Shown here: positions 10,718 through 21,959 of the stretch, piece by piece | Position numbering within the stretch: the stretch's first letter is position 1 | How the letters are laid out: the number at the start of each line of letters is the position of its first letter | Notes under the pieces: model-generated | Seen by the model: the letters and a program-made list of their open reading frames with translations, nothing else | The model's database searches: none | Told to the model about the DNA's origin: nothing | DNA from: Phyto melanocephala | Lineage: Eukaryota; Arthropoda; Insecta; Diptera; Rhinophoridae | NCBI GenBank assembly: GCA_941918925.1 | Contig: OW799237.1 | Coordinates: 9,157,201 to 9,221,200 of the forward strand | Reading direction: 5' to 3' | Length of the DNA: 64,000 nucleotides | Program-made: the position numbers and the translations under genes

Positions 10718-11805
10718 ATATATTAAAAGCAAAGAAACTCGAAAGTTTGAGTAACATTTTAATAAAATTTTTTTAGTTAGGACAATTTTAAATTGAAAAC
10801 CATGTTTTTTTTTTTCACTTCTACTCTAAATTTATTAAAATGTTACACTAATGCCTCTTTACATTTTTTGTTGAAAATGTGAAACATTAGCGGAACTCAC
10901 TCTTTGATGCAAACTACCCTTGCAAGTCGGGCAGACCGTGCAAGTCTAGCAAACAATTTAACTTGTGCACGACTATACAAAAACAATTTCTATTCAATTG
11001 CAATTTGCATCACTTGAGCAAATATGCACAACTAAAAATCAGTGCAAAGTAATGTCACACAAATTTCCACAACAGATACACAATTTTTTTACTCTCAGGA
11101 TTTTTAATCTCCACAAATTCAATTTGATACATGGCATTTTTTACCAAAAAAAAAATTGTGATATTATATTTTTCCGTTGATTTAGGCATTGTAATTTATT
11201 TAAAGTTAATTAATTTTCTTTTCGGAAAATATTAAAACACAGAATCTTACTTATTAATTTAAAAAAAGATTAGTTGTTTCTTAAATACCTAAAAAATCAG
11301 CACGTTGCCATAAGTTTGCAATACACATGAAAAGTGCACTCACGCTTGGTAGCAAAAAATTAGTGCATATTTGCACTAATTGCAAAAATGCAACAAAGAG
11401 TGAATTCCGCTATTTATTTATACTTGCAGGATCTAACATCTTGTATTAAAAAAAGTGTAATAAATTGTAGGTAAATGTCAAATTGAAGCTGCGCTCATAG
11501 AAATATTAACATGGGCGTAACTAGATCAATGTGAGGGGGAATTCGAAAAAATTAACAAATTACATTTTATATACATATAAATTTAACTCAGTTTAAGATT
11601 TTGTCTACAACAACCAACCCCGCCACCTACTTCGGAAACAAATTTTTTAAGCTTTTTTCACCCCCCGTAAAAAATTGTAACTAAGCCAATGAAACAAATC
11701 CAATTATAAGGACGACATTTTACAATTACAAAGTTTTTTTAGTTTTTTTTTAATGATTTGAAAAAAAGTTATTTGTAAAATATGTGGCATAAATTAATTA
11801 AAGTA
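10718..11805. other. intergenic, nothing recognised
   Basis: AT-rich DNA without a recognisable gene or clear repeat ends. The short open frames here have no family resemblance. Confidence 0.5.
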
Positions 11806-12334
11806 TCGGGTGGGGCAAAAGTTCCGCTAACACATTGATTGCGCGCCATTTTGGTAATGTGACATTTAGCTCAGTTTCGCTTTAACCATTGTGTGGTGTG
11901 AACATCCAAATTTTGTTATGGATAAATATAAGCCACAAGAACAAGCACACACAGCTCGATCAACAATTCAATTATGAAATTTTTTTCCACGAAGACTAAT
12001 TACGCGAAATGGCAATTTAGCATGGCCAGCCAGATCTATGAATTTAACAGCTTATATAATGCCTTAAAAAAACCAAAGTTGCATAGCGAATCGTGGTCAC
12101 CAATTGGCAGATATAATTTTCCAATCATAAAGAAAAAAAAACGTAAAGACCAAATAAACTCCGAAAATCCGAACATTCACTTTGATCTAAAATTTTGCAA
12201 GTGTTTTGTTATTATAACAAAAACGTCCACTCAAAGCGAGCTCTTGGATTCTAAAAACAGCACATTACTTATCTCTTTTTTGAGCAAAGTTATATAGACA
12301 ATAAAAATCGTAGCGGGACTTTTGCCCCACCCGT
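11806..12334. mobile_element. Tc1/mariner-type element, internally deleted
   Basis: The left end TCGGGTGGGGCAAAAGTTCC and the reverse complement of the right end ACGGGTGGGGCAAAAGTCCC are inverted repeats over about 22 bp, each flanked by TA. A short plus-strand frame beginning near 11919 (MDKYKPQEQAHTARSTIQ) looks like a transposase start but stops after about 20 codons. At 529 bp it cannot encode a full transposase (about 340 aa), so it is non-autonomous. Confidence 0.75.
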
Positions 12335-12336
12335 TA

Positions 12337-13026
12337 CGTATGCACGCATTTTTATTTACAAAGATACGGCAACAACATGGTAATATTTTCACGATGTTTA
12401 CGTTTGTTGTTGGGATGTTGGGAGGAATAAAATGAGATTGGAACAAGTTTTATGAAAAGATGTTAACATCTTTGCAAATTGATGGGGTATGTTAAATGCT
12501 ATTAGGGCAGTGAAAAGGTGTATTAAAATCAAAACAAATTAATTTAAAACTCTTGATGTTAACAGCAAAAAGAACAAGACATTTTCCATACCTGGTAAAA
12601 ATAAACAAAAAACAAGGCGAATTTAACAAATTTTAAAATTCAACTTGCCGATCAGCTGGCGTGATAAGACGACTACCTTATAAATGTGCATTGCAATTTA
12701 CATTAGAAAGTCAACATGCTAACGGCTACGTAAGCTTTCTTTCTTTTCAAAAACAACATACTAATTTAATAAATAAAGAACATAAATAATATTTTTTTTT
12801 TCTGCATAATAAATAAAAATGTAAAAATTATTTTTTTTTTAAATATACAGTCTCACAATTTTCTTCTTAATTTTATATTATTTTAAATATATATATGCAT
12901 ACATACATACATACATATGTATGTATGTACATAAATATGTATGTATACACAACTAGTATAAGATACGCAAAGTTGTACATTGAAGAATTGTACAAACTTA
13001 TCTGTTAAAAATACGTATGTATAAAT
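12337..13026. other. intergenic with CATA/TATG microsatellite
   Basis: AT-rich DNA. The only distinct feature is a palindromic (CATA)n/(TATG)n tract at about 12897-12950. Confidence 0.5.
12897..12950. repeat. (CATA)n/(TATG)n microsatellite, palindromic
   Basis: About five CATA units are followed by TATG units, so the tract can fold on itself. Confidence 0.85.
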
Positions 13027-13450
13027 AACAAGTAAGAGTGCTATATTCGGCCGTGCCGAATCTGGTAATACCCTTCACCATCATGAGCAGAGGTATAATC
13101 CCACATCGTAGCTTAAACTATATTTCATGTTATATGCCATTTTTCCATATTATTTCCGACGCCATCCTTGATTTTGAATTTCTACGAAGTTAACTGTATT
13201 CTACTAGTCAAGCCCTTTTATTTGCTACCCATATGGATGGGGTAAAAAAAAATTTGATCCGCCATTTTGTTTTAGACGCCATCTTGGATTTAAAAATTTT
13301 TAATAATAATTACTGTATTTTACTGGTCAAGACCTTTCGTTTGACACCAATATAGAGGTGGTTCCAGAAGTTACATTTTAAAATACCAGATTTGACCTAT
13401 AAATAAATTTATTGTCCGCCATTTTTTAGTGGCCGGCAACATGAATTTTA
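13027..13450 (-). mobile_element. DINE-1-like element, 3' part (subfamily with GACGCCATC repeats)
   Basis: It begins, read in reverse orientation, with AACAAGTAAGAGTGCTATAT and the hairpin ATTCGGCcgtGCCGAAT. The body carries repeated segments built on GCCATTTTG and GACGCCATCYTGGATTT, about 110-120 bp apart. Similar bodies occur at 17851-18360 and 61741-62040. The 5' terminus is missing and another copy abuts it. Confidence 0.65.
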
Positions 13451-13456
13451 ATTTGT

Positions 13457-13907
13457 TATACCCTTCACACAGTGAAAAAGGGTATATATAGGTTCAAATC
13501 CCAGCTGAGCCAAAAAAATGTTTTTTTTTTAATTTTTTTTTAAATTTTTTTTTATTTTTTATTTAATATATTATTAATATTTTTATTATTATTTTTTTTT
13601 TAATTTATTTTTTATTTTTTTTTTGTTTTATATTTATTATTTATATTTTAATTATTTTTTTTTCAATATTTTTTTTTATTTTTTAAAAAATTTTTTTTTT
13701 TATTTTATTTTTTTTTTTAACATACATATGTACGTAAATTTTTTATTGTACAATGGGATGTTTTTATATATGTATGTATGTTTTTTATATATGTATGTAC
13801 GTATTTCATATGAGATGAATGGTGATACAAACTACTGTTATTGCATGACTACACGTTGTGAAGGGTATGTAAGATTCGGCACGGCCGAATATAGCACTCT
13901 TACTTGT
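13457..13907 (+). mobile_element. short DINE-1-like element with both ends
   Basis: 5' end TATACCCTTCACACAGTG...GGGTATATATAGG; 3' end GATTCGGCACGGCCGAATAT then AGCACTCTTACTTG. Between them are a T-rich tract (13520-13720) and the conserved TTTCATATGAGATGAATGG segment. It lacks the usual 5' body, so it is an internally deleted copy. Confidence 0.75.
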
Positions 13908-13934
13908 TTATATTGCGCTAGTCAAGTCCTTACA

Positions 13935-14018
13935 GATGATACTAATGAAAATTGTAGAAATAACAAACGGAATGACAAAGCTATATATACCCTTGTGCAC
14001 CACAGGTGAAGAGTATAA
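13935..14018 (-). mobile_element. DINE-1-like 5'-end fragment
   Basis: The segment GGAATGACAAAGCTATATAT ACCC...GTGCACCACAGGTGAAGAGTATA is the reverse complement of the 5' end of the copy at 41733-42472, cut off after about 85 bp. Confidence 0.6.
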
Positions 14019-14379
14019 AAAGTAAATATGTATGTTTGTAAATTTGAAAATATTTGTATAATTCCTCAAAATAAAAAAAACCTAACTTTAACACTTTATG
14101 CTGGTAAAAATGGTTTTAAAATTATTTATTTTAGTTGGTATCATGTGTACATTTTTAATTTTATAAACAAATAAAATATAGAAACGAATAAGGGCATTAA
14201 GGCCATTTGGAAATTTTTATGACAGACAATAAAAATTATTTAATTTTTCTTCTTCTTACATTAGCTTCAATATACACACATACATATGCATTTGTTCAGT
14301 GTTGAACTAAAGCAAAAATTCAAGACAGAACATGCACTAAATTTTTGGAAATTGAAATTTGTCTAAAATAAACGAGACA

Positions 14380-14865
14380 TATGGATACATATTTATGTTA
14401 TAGGGTGGTCTGTCTCACTCTTAAATATTTGAGGAGTTATCCATTGTGCGGTTTTGAGACCACCGATCATTTGGTGAAGGGTTTGCCATTTACGAATATA
14501 CAACAGAGGAGGTACAAAAATGGGTTCAAATGTCATTTTCAAGAAAAATCAAATACGGTCCAATGAAATCTTCAGACCAAAATGCTTAACAGTCACCTTT
14601 TCCGTATGACATGGCCTCTATGCGACAACTTCGCTTGTTGACGTAACGACTGAGTGAGAAATCAGCTTCATCTCTAAAGAACATTTGGTTAAAAAAATAA
14701 GCATTAAAGTCTGATGCTCTAGCCACTTTTGAACCACCACTGTCGTAGTATTAATTTTCCAATGATACCTTCAAACCATATGCTTACCAAACAGTCACTT
14801 TTACCGGATGCAACGGCCCATATGCGACAACTTCGCTTGTTGACGTAACCACTGCTCCATCATTC
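14380..14865 (-). pseudogene. mariner-type transposase relic with an internal duplication
   Basis: On the minus strand the segment near 14690-14600 reads FFRDEADFSLSRYVNKRSCRIE, corresponding to the 'FSDEAHFxLxGYVNKQNCRIW' block that contains the second catalytic Asp of DD34E transposases of this insect family. A diverged second copy of the same block lies about 200 bp away (14865-14760). No continuous frame remains. Confidence 0.6.
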
Positions 14866-15401
14866 TTTTTATACATTTGTTAAACGATATACATATATTC
14901 ATCTTGAAACCTTTTACTATAAAAATGACACTTCAGATGACAAAAGCAGGCTGGGCCAAAAGTCACCTTGGGGTTTAAAAACGTAATAACTTTCTCGTTT
15001 ATATATATTTTTATTTAATTTCTTTCCAGATTACATAAATAACGCCCCTGGAGAATAAATAATGGAGAGATACGCAACTGAACAATGAACAAGAATAATA
15101 GAATTTTATTATTCAAATCAGCCATCAATCATTTAAACGCAAAGATCGTCGACATTTAAGCGTCAGAATTTAGCCCTCTGAAGCAATGATATCGTTACCA
15201 CCAACATGGCACCGTAAAAGATTTTCGTCGAACCGGTTAAACACGTTTAATTCACATTGCGAAAAATGTGTAAAGCACAGTGTTTACGAAACACTAGAAA
15301 CTTCTATAAAGCGTTCTAATCAGTTAGGAATGACTTGTCGTATGTGGCTGACTTCCAAAACGTTCGCATACAAAGTTCGTATACAGTATTTAAATCGCAT
15401 A

Positions 15402-15487
15402 CATATCGTCGTTCGTAAATTACTGTGTTCTATATGTATAGGTTTTATATGTCACATAGAACACAATAATTTACGAACGACGATATG
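15402..15487. repeat. short hairpin inside the mariner relic
   Basis: ATCGTCGTTCGTAAATTACT on the left is repeated as AATAATTTACGAACGACGAT in inverted orientation about 40 bp on, with one mismatch; the arms are about 34 bp and the loop about 15 bp. Confidence 0.8.
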
Positions 15488-15699
15488 CAAAGTTCCGAAA
15501 CAATGCCTCAACAATAAAACCGATGCATTGTTTGCTTTCTTACTGCGTTAAAAAAACATTGGCGGCGGCGTTTTGAAATGGTAAACATTGTAATAATTAT
15601 TGTACTGCGGCGTTATGAAATATGATGTTTTGTTCAAACACAAAGCAATTGAAAGTCAGCCTGTTACTATCGCTCAGTTGAAATTCAACAGTTGGCCAG

Positions 15700-16660
15700 C
15701 AATGAAATCAACTTTATTGAAAATATAATTGTGAGTAATGAAGCTCATTTTCATTTGAGTGGCTTTGTTAAAAGCTAAACTATAGGTTTTGGGGTAATAA
15801 AAATCCTATAAACCATTCGTCAATGCCAAGTGCACAACATTTGAAAATATCATGGGGACTTACTTCTTCGAAAGTAAAGATGGAAGTGCTGTAATCGTAA
15901 ATGGTTGATGATAGAACTCTTTTATGTTCTGCTCTTGAAAACAGACCTGAGATGTGGTTTCAGCAGGATGGAGCCACTGTCCACAATGCCCGAGACACAC
16001 TAGAACTTTTAAGACAACTTCGGGCCGCCCTGTATTTTTCAGCTAACTGTCTGGTCAGGCCGGACGCTAAAACACTAAAAGGACAAGCCTTTATGATAAA
16101 TTTATCATGTATGAAATAAGGCTTGAACAACGCTATCAAATATTATTCAAAATTATTTTGAAAGACAATCATTGATTAGGGTCGATGTATTTTATCTACA
16201 GAAATGTGTTCGGCCATTAGGCTCGTTTTAGGCTCAACAGGCTTGTTAAAAAACAAAATTGTCGCATATGAAGCGAATCTTAACCACATCAGACCCTACA
16301 GACTCTATTACTGACAGAAAAATTTACCGTTCAGTGCAGTATAGACGCTGTTGCCATCATCGGACCTTATTTCTTTAAAAATTAAGCCGGTGAACGTTAT
16401 CGCACCATGATTAATGTTTTTTTTTTTTTGTTTGAAAATGTGGAATAACTAAATTCAATTTTTTTTAATAAGTTGATTTCGAAAATGGACCTGTTATTTA
16501 GCCTCCAAGGTTGTGCGATCTGGCAGTTCTTATTTTCTGTGGAGCCAAATGGAGTCATTTGTGAATGCTGATAAATCAGCAATAATTGATGCCATCGAGG
16601 CCAACATTGTTCGTATTATTCATGACATACGGCCAACAATGCCCGAAATAGTGGTGCCCA
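15700..16660 (+). pseudogene. mariner-type transposase relic, catalytic part
   Basis: 15901-16119 is still open and contains MWFQQDGATVHNARDTLELL, the block around the second catalytic Asp (QQDGAxxHxAR) of this Tc1/mariner group. Downstream fragments near 16495-16560 (PPRLCDLAVLIFCGAKW, matching 'WPPRSCDLTPxDFFLWG' with its third catalytic Asp) and 16580-16650 (DAIEANIVRIIHDIRPTMPE) complete the C-terminal half. The frames are shifted and stopped between blocks. Confidence 0.7.
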
Positions 16661-16699
16661 AGATTTTTTTTATGTTTTTTTTTTAAGTTTCGGATTGTA

Positions 16700-17200
16700 T
16701 CGAACTTTAAAAAACACCCGATGTTATAAAAGAATTTTTTATTTTTTTTTTAGTTTCGAGTTCTATCGAACTTAAAAAAACACCCGATATTATAAAAATA
16801 ACTTTATTATATTGAACTGATTAATAATAAAAATAAAAAAATAATTTGTTCCCGATTTTTTTTTGGTTGTGGTGAATAAATTTTACTGAATAATACACCA
16901 TGACAAACACCTACATATGTTCATACACAATTTATTTATTGGACATTTTAAAACTTAACATAAAAAGAACAATAATTGTGAATAAATTACTTTCATTATT
17001 GATATTAATACGCCTTTTTTGTTGGCACTAGTAAAGGGTGTAGACATTTTAAATATCAATAGTCAATGGAAATAGCTACAGAAAGATAATTTGTAGCGGA
17101 AAATTGCATGATTAAAACGTAGAGAGTATATGGCTTCAATAGGATGGTAACACTTGCCACATATCAAGAGAAACAATGAATCTTTTGAAAGATAGGTTCG
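16700..17200. other. intergenic, short direct repeat
   Basis: A 60-bp segment (TTTCGRRTTSTATCGAACTT then AAAAAACACCCGATRTTATA) occurs twice in tandem at about 16686-16730 and 16752-16795. Otherwise AT-rich. Confidence 0.5.
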
Positions 17201-17445
17201 AATATCGCATTATTTCTTGTGGAAAAGAATTTAATTAACCACCAAGATCGTGTGATTTGACACCCTTAATGGGATTTTTTTGAAAATCTAAAGTATACAG
17301 TAAGAATCCCACAACAGTTCAAGAGCTTAAAAACAACATTATCGAGCAGATATCAACCACTAACAACAGTTTATTTAAGCACGTGATTGATAATTTTTGT
17401 AAAAGTTTGGGAGCCGGCTGTGCCAGTAGAGGCAGTCATACTTGT
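17200..17445 (+). pseudogene. mariner-type transposase relic, C-terminal end
   Basis: Plus-strand pieces read PRSCDLTPLMGFF (third catalytic Asp block), VQELKNNIIEQISTTNNSL and LFKHVIDNFCKSLGAGCASR, matching the C-terminal end of Tc1/mariner transposases that finish with 'GGHxxDIIF'. In-frame stops are present. Confidence 0.6.
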
Positions 17446-17850
17446 CCGATATATTTTTTTTTATTTTTAACCGGAACCTATTTGTAATAAACTGAAATAA
17501 AACTATTTTTTTATATCTCAAAAAAAAATAATTTTTTTTTAATTAAAATTATAACTGAGCACCCATTATAATATTTGATAAATTTAAAAAATTTTAGTGC
17601 AATAAAAAAAAACTATTACCTACTAGAGGTACATATAAATTAAAAACGTTTTTCTTTTATTCCACTATTTTAGTGACATTTAAATAAATATTTTTTACCG
17701 CATTTATAACAAACAACGTTTAGTAACATAAATTTTTGAACAAAACAAATAAAATTATCGTGCTTTTAAAGTAAATTATTTTATTAAAAAAGTGATAACA
17801 TAAGTAAATAAGTTAGTACACATTTCTCGTATATAAAAATTTTAAGTTAA

Positions 17851-18615
17851 AACAAGTAAGAGCGTTATATTCGATCGTACCGAATCTGATAATACCCTTC
17901 ATCATGTACATAGTAGGTATAAATAACACGTCGTAGCTAAGTCTAGATTTTAGATTTAGTTTTCTTTATTATTTCTGACGCCATCTTTGATTTTGAATTT
18001 TAACGCAGTTAACTGTATTCCACTAGTCATCACCTCTCATTTGATACCCATATTGTTGGGGTTGAAAATATTTCTTCCGCCATTTTGTCACAGACGCCAT
18101 CTTAGATTTTGCACTTTCTAAATAGTTTACCACAATGTATTGATCAAGCCCTTTTATTTGATACTAATATTATGGGGGTTAAAGAGGCCAAAGTCGTAAC
18201 TACTATATTTGACACATATATTCGCCATTTAATCTAAAACGCCATCTGGGATTTTTTTCCCTTCATAGTAACAATATTTTAATAATCAAGCCCTTTCAAT
18301 TGATCACCATATTGGTTCTCTCGATTTTCATTTCTAAATTTTAGGAAAAACACCGAAGCAGTTGTACTATGGTTGTTATATCGCAGTTGGTTTCAAACCG
18401 GTTCGTTAGTTTTTCCTGTGAAACAATTTTTGAAATTATTTGTCCAAAATTTTTTATGAATATGTCCAGAGGCATACCTGGACATATTTTTATTTCAATG
18501 GTTAAAATAAGCCAAAAATCAGAGGCAGTCGTGTTTATTTACTCATATCTCAGAAAGTTATAAAGCGATTATGCTGATTTCCAATACTGATCTACTCTCG
18601 AATAATTCTGATATT
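17851..18615 (-). mobile_element. DINE-1-like element (GACGCCATC subfamily)
   Basis: Starts, in reverse orientation, with AACAAGTAAGAGCGTTATAT and a mutated hairpin (ATTCGATCGTACCGAAT). GACGCCATC-type repeats occur at about 17970, 18090 and 18240. The inner segment CTCATATCTCAGAAAGTTAT at 18540 is shared with the copy at 50260-50573. The 5' terminus is missing. Confidence 0.65.
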
Positions 18616-18686
18616 TTGTTTTATATTTTTTCTTTCCTGCATTGACATTTTGAACTTTTTAATATCATTAAACAAAGCAATAGAAA

Positions 18687-19506
18687 TCTATATATATAAA
18701 AGTGAAACTCTGTGTGTGTGTGTGTGTTAGCTATAGACTCCGAATCTATAAAATCGGACTCAAACTTTGGCAAGTTGTTGTACACATTCCAGGGAGTGTT
18801 TATGGATGGCAAAAAGTGGGCGGGGCCACGCCCATAAAAAATTAGTTATCATTTTTAACTACTTGCACTTGATCGATTTTTCTGAAACTTTGCACACATA
18901 TTGAGCTCTCATGACTATATGATTTCGTGATTAGAAAAGTGGGCGGGGCCACGACCATAAAAAAATTATAATTTTAAGGTACTTGCACTGGACCGATTTT
19001 TCTGAAACTTTGCACACATATTGAACTGTCATGACTTTATAATTTCGTGATTAGAAAATTAGGCAGGGCCCATAAAAAAAGTTATAATTTTGAGGTACTC
19101 GCACTGGACCGATTTACAATTTTGTGATTAGAAAAGTGGGCAGTGCCACGCCTATAAAAAATAAGTTATCAGTTTAAGCTACTTGAACTAGATCGATTTT
19201 TCTGAAACTTTGCCACACATATTAAGCTGTCATGACTATATAATTTCGTGATTAGAAAAGTGGGCAGGGCCACGCCTATAAAAAAAGTTCTAATTTTGAG
19301 GCACTTGCTCTGGACCGATTTTTGTGAAACTTTGCACACATATTGCGCTGTTACGACTATATAATTTCGTGATTAGAAAAGTGGGCAGTGCCACGTCCAT
19401 TAAAAAAAGTAATAATTTTTAGCTTTTTGCACTTGATATTCAATTTAAATTCAGAATGCATTTTTATTCATTAAAGGGCGTAGCATCGCGCGCCGGGCTT
19501 TTCTAG
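18687..19506 (+). mobile_element. non-autonomous Helitron with tandem internal repeats
   Basis: It begins TCTATATATATAAAAGTGAA directly after an A and ends CGCGCCGGGCTTTTCTAG directly before a T, the A|TC...CTAG|T arrangement of Helitrons, with GC-rich 3' sequence just before CTAG. Inside are five or six diverged units of about 115-120 bp, each with ACTTTGCACACATATT, ATTTCGTGATTAGAAAAGTG and GGGCRGKGCCACG. No coding sequence. Confidence 0.8.
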
Positions 19507-21125
19507 TAAATAAATAAAACACAATCAATTTTATCGTTTCTTGTCACTCGTTGTTTTTTCAACTAATTTAATTTGTTAAGAGCAGTTGGTATTTGCTGTG
19601 ATACTGACATTTTTTGAAAAAAAAAAGAAAGATTTTACAAGGCGTTTGTAGTAACAAATATTTTAAATTATTACCTTCTTGCTCACGTTAGCTAAACATA
19701 CCTTCTCTCTACTAACATTAACTTTATGGACAAGTTGTAATTATACCCCTTAAATGCTCAATCCTTGAAAATTTTGTATTCTTGCATTGTGTGGCGGCTG
19801 GTTCTTTTTTTTATTAAAAAGTTCGCTATTCACAATTACGTTGCGATTTGTTTTTAATCTTTAAAAAATATGGACCCAAAGGCTTTGTGTGAATCTTTAC
19901 TCAAAAGTAACTTTACTTATTGGCGTAACGATTAAGTTAGAAATGAAGCTAAAAGATTAACAAATTTAACTGTCATTTAATATTTTTTTTTTTAAGAAAT
20001 TGTAACAATATATTACTTTCATTTGTTGACAGTCGGTAGCTACATACACTGTAATAATACGCATGTCATACTATGACATGTCACACGCTGTACGTTCAAT
20101 TCTTATCAAAATATTGGTTTTATTGTTTGTGTAAATAGCTTTGTTACTTAAAATAAATATAAGTATGTACTTATGTATGTACATACACAAGTATGATTAT
20201 CTATGTATGTGGTAGAATGAATATATGCTATTTATTTATATTGTTACTTCAATGATATGTAGGTATTTAACAATTTATTTATTTATGTAGAACGAACCAT
20301 ATAAAATTGTGTTCGAATAATTTAAAACTGATGAATTTCAAATAAACAATACCTTATTCTAAAAACTTTTAATTTAAGGTTGAATATAGGTACCTACTAG
20401 GCATATTTATTTATTTATTTTTTTTAACAACTACCGGTTTTGTGTGAATTCAGCTGTAGGTAGATAGTTACCTATAATATGTTTATAAAATAATTTGAAA
20501 ACAAACGAAAATCATATCAATTTCAGTTTTTATTTTAATTATTCCAACAAAAAAAAATTCGAATAATTGACCACATAATTTACCACATAGAGTTAGTATG
20601 GTTATGTTTTGCCGTTAATTATACGCACACTACAGTGCTATCAACTAATTTTTTATCTTTAGCCCAAAGAAATGGAATTTCAAAATTTTTCGCTGTATGA
20701 GTTATTCGGAAGTAGATATAAACGTTCTAAAAATACCCTTAATTATTTCCTTATCTTAAAAATTTCATAGCAAATTGCTTAAATCTAGCAAAAAAAACTC
20801 CACAAACACCAACAGAAAATTATTATTTTTTTTTTCAATATTAAAACACATTTCTTTTGTACCTACGCAAACAATGAAAACTTAGTAAAAATTACATGTT
20901 TTCTTAAAAAAAGCATCATTTATTTGCAGCACTAACTTATTAATTATTATAAAAAAACATGCAAACAATTCAAGAACAACAATAAAAGCATTATACAGTT
21001 TATTGAAACGATTTTCAGTGTTTTATTTTCTTCATTTTGTATTTGTATGTTGTTGTTGTCTTGTATCAGCGGGGGTTTAGCTCTTTTATATTTATTAGTA
21101 GTACATTTTAGAATGTAAGAGAGAA
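19507..21125. other. intergenic, nothing recognised
   Basis: AT-rich DNA with a short TATG/CATA-type tract near 20160-20200. No gene or element ends found. Confidence 0.5.
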
Positions 21126-21270
21126 AACAAGTAAGAGCACTATATTCGGCTGTGCCGAATCTTTTATACCCACCACCAATTTTGTGTACATTTAAAGCAC
21201 AATATTTATTATTTTGTTAATCATTATGGAATAATCTCTTTATAATAAAATATGTATCACTTTCTTTGTA

Positions 21271-21770
21271 GAGGGTGGTTAAATTTTAAGGGCCCATGTT
21301 GAAGGTGAACTACACCTAGTCTTTAAATTTGTTTTCTGCATTTCACTTGACATTTCTCAATCTCAAACTTACTCATTTTGATCCGTGGAAAGATACGCAA
21401 ATGAGCAACGCTTTAAAGTTATTCAGGTTTTTTATAAAAATGGGCGTTCAAATCAAAATGCATTTTGTGCACTTCGTAATTCTTTTGATCAACATAATCG
21501 TTCAAATTCGTCCACAATCGGGAGAATTGTAAAAAATATTTAAATTTCTGCAAAACAGGTCTGTTTAAATGTTAGAAAATCTGTGAATGCCTTCTTAGTT
21601 CGTTGAATGGGAACTATTGCTGTTTTTTGCGATAGTGTGGCAAAAGAGCAGTCAACCTCGACTCATCATCATGCCCAATAATTGAGCATCAACATTGTCA
21701 TTGAAAATTTGGACCATCAGATAGAGGAGTGGCGCCAAGGATGGGGGGGGCCATTTGGCCGATATTTTGT
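21271..21770 (+). pseudogene. mariner-type element relic nested in the DINE-like copy
   Basis: The left end GAGGGTGGTTAAATTTTAAG follows a TA. Plus-strand frames read FRFFYKNGRSNQNAFCALRN and SFDQHNRSNSSTIGRIV, matching the N-terminal helix-turn-helix region of Tc1/mariner transposases. The copy stops before the catalytic region. The same piece occurs in inverse orientation at 62640-62950. Confidence 0.6.
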
Positions 21771-21959
21771 TAAATACATAATTGAACCATACAAATATTA
21801 TCATTATAAAAAGAAATGATAATAATATCCTAAATAATTTGTGTTTTATTTAAATTCAACATCGGTCCTTAAATGAAATGAAATTCAATGAAAGTGTGTT
21901 AAAGTAGCTGTGTCAATAAAGTTTCTACTAATAAATACAACTTAAATATTTCAATATAG

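Larger units (their letters stand above)
14947..16690 (+). mobile_element. Tc1/mariner-type element, decayed (same family as 1498-3678)
   Basis: The left end CAGGCTGGGCCAAAAGTCAC matches the inverted ends of the 1498-3678 element. Transposase remnants run along the plus strand. I cannot find the right inverted end, so the boundary near 16690 is approximate, taken from where protein resemblance fades. A perfect-looking hairpin (15402-15487) has been inserted or has formed inside. Confidence 0.6.

Noticed and set aside
13623..14009. Tyr/Phe-rich 128-codon frame
   Set aside because: It lies in the T-rich tract and 3' end of a DINE-like element; composition is that of low-complexity DNA.
18700..19480. 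CRISPR-like array (regular repeats)
   Set aside because: Repeats are long, diverged and contiguous without unique spacers; they are the internal tandem units of a Helitron in a eukaryote.
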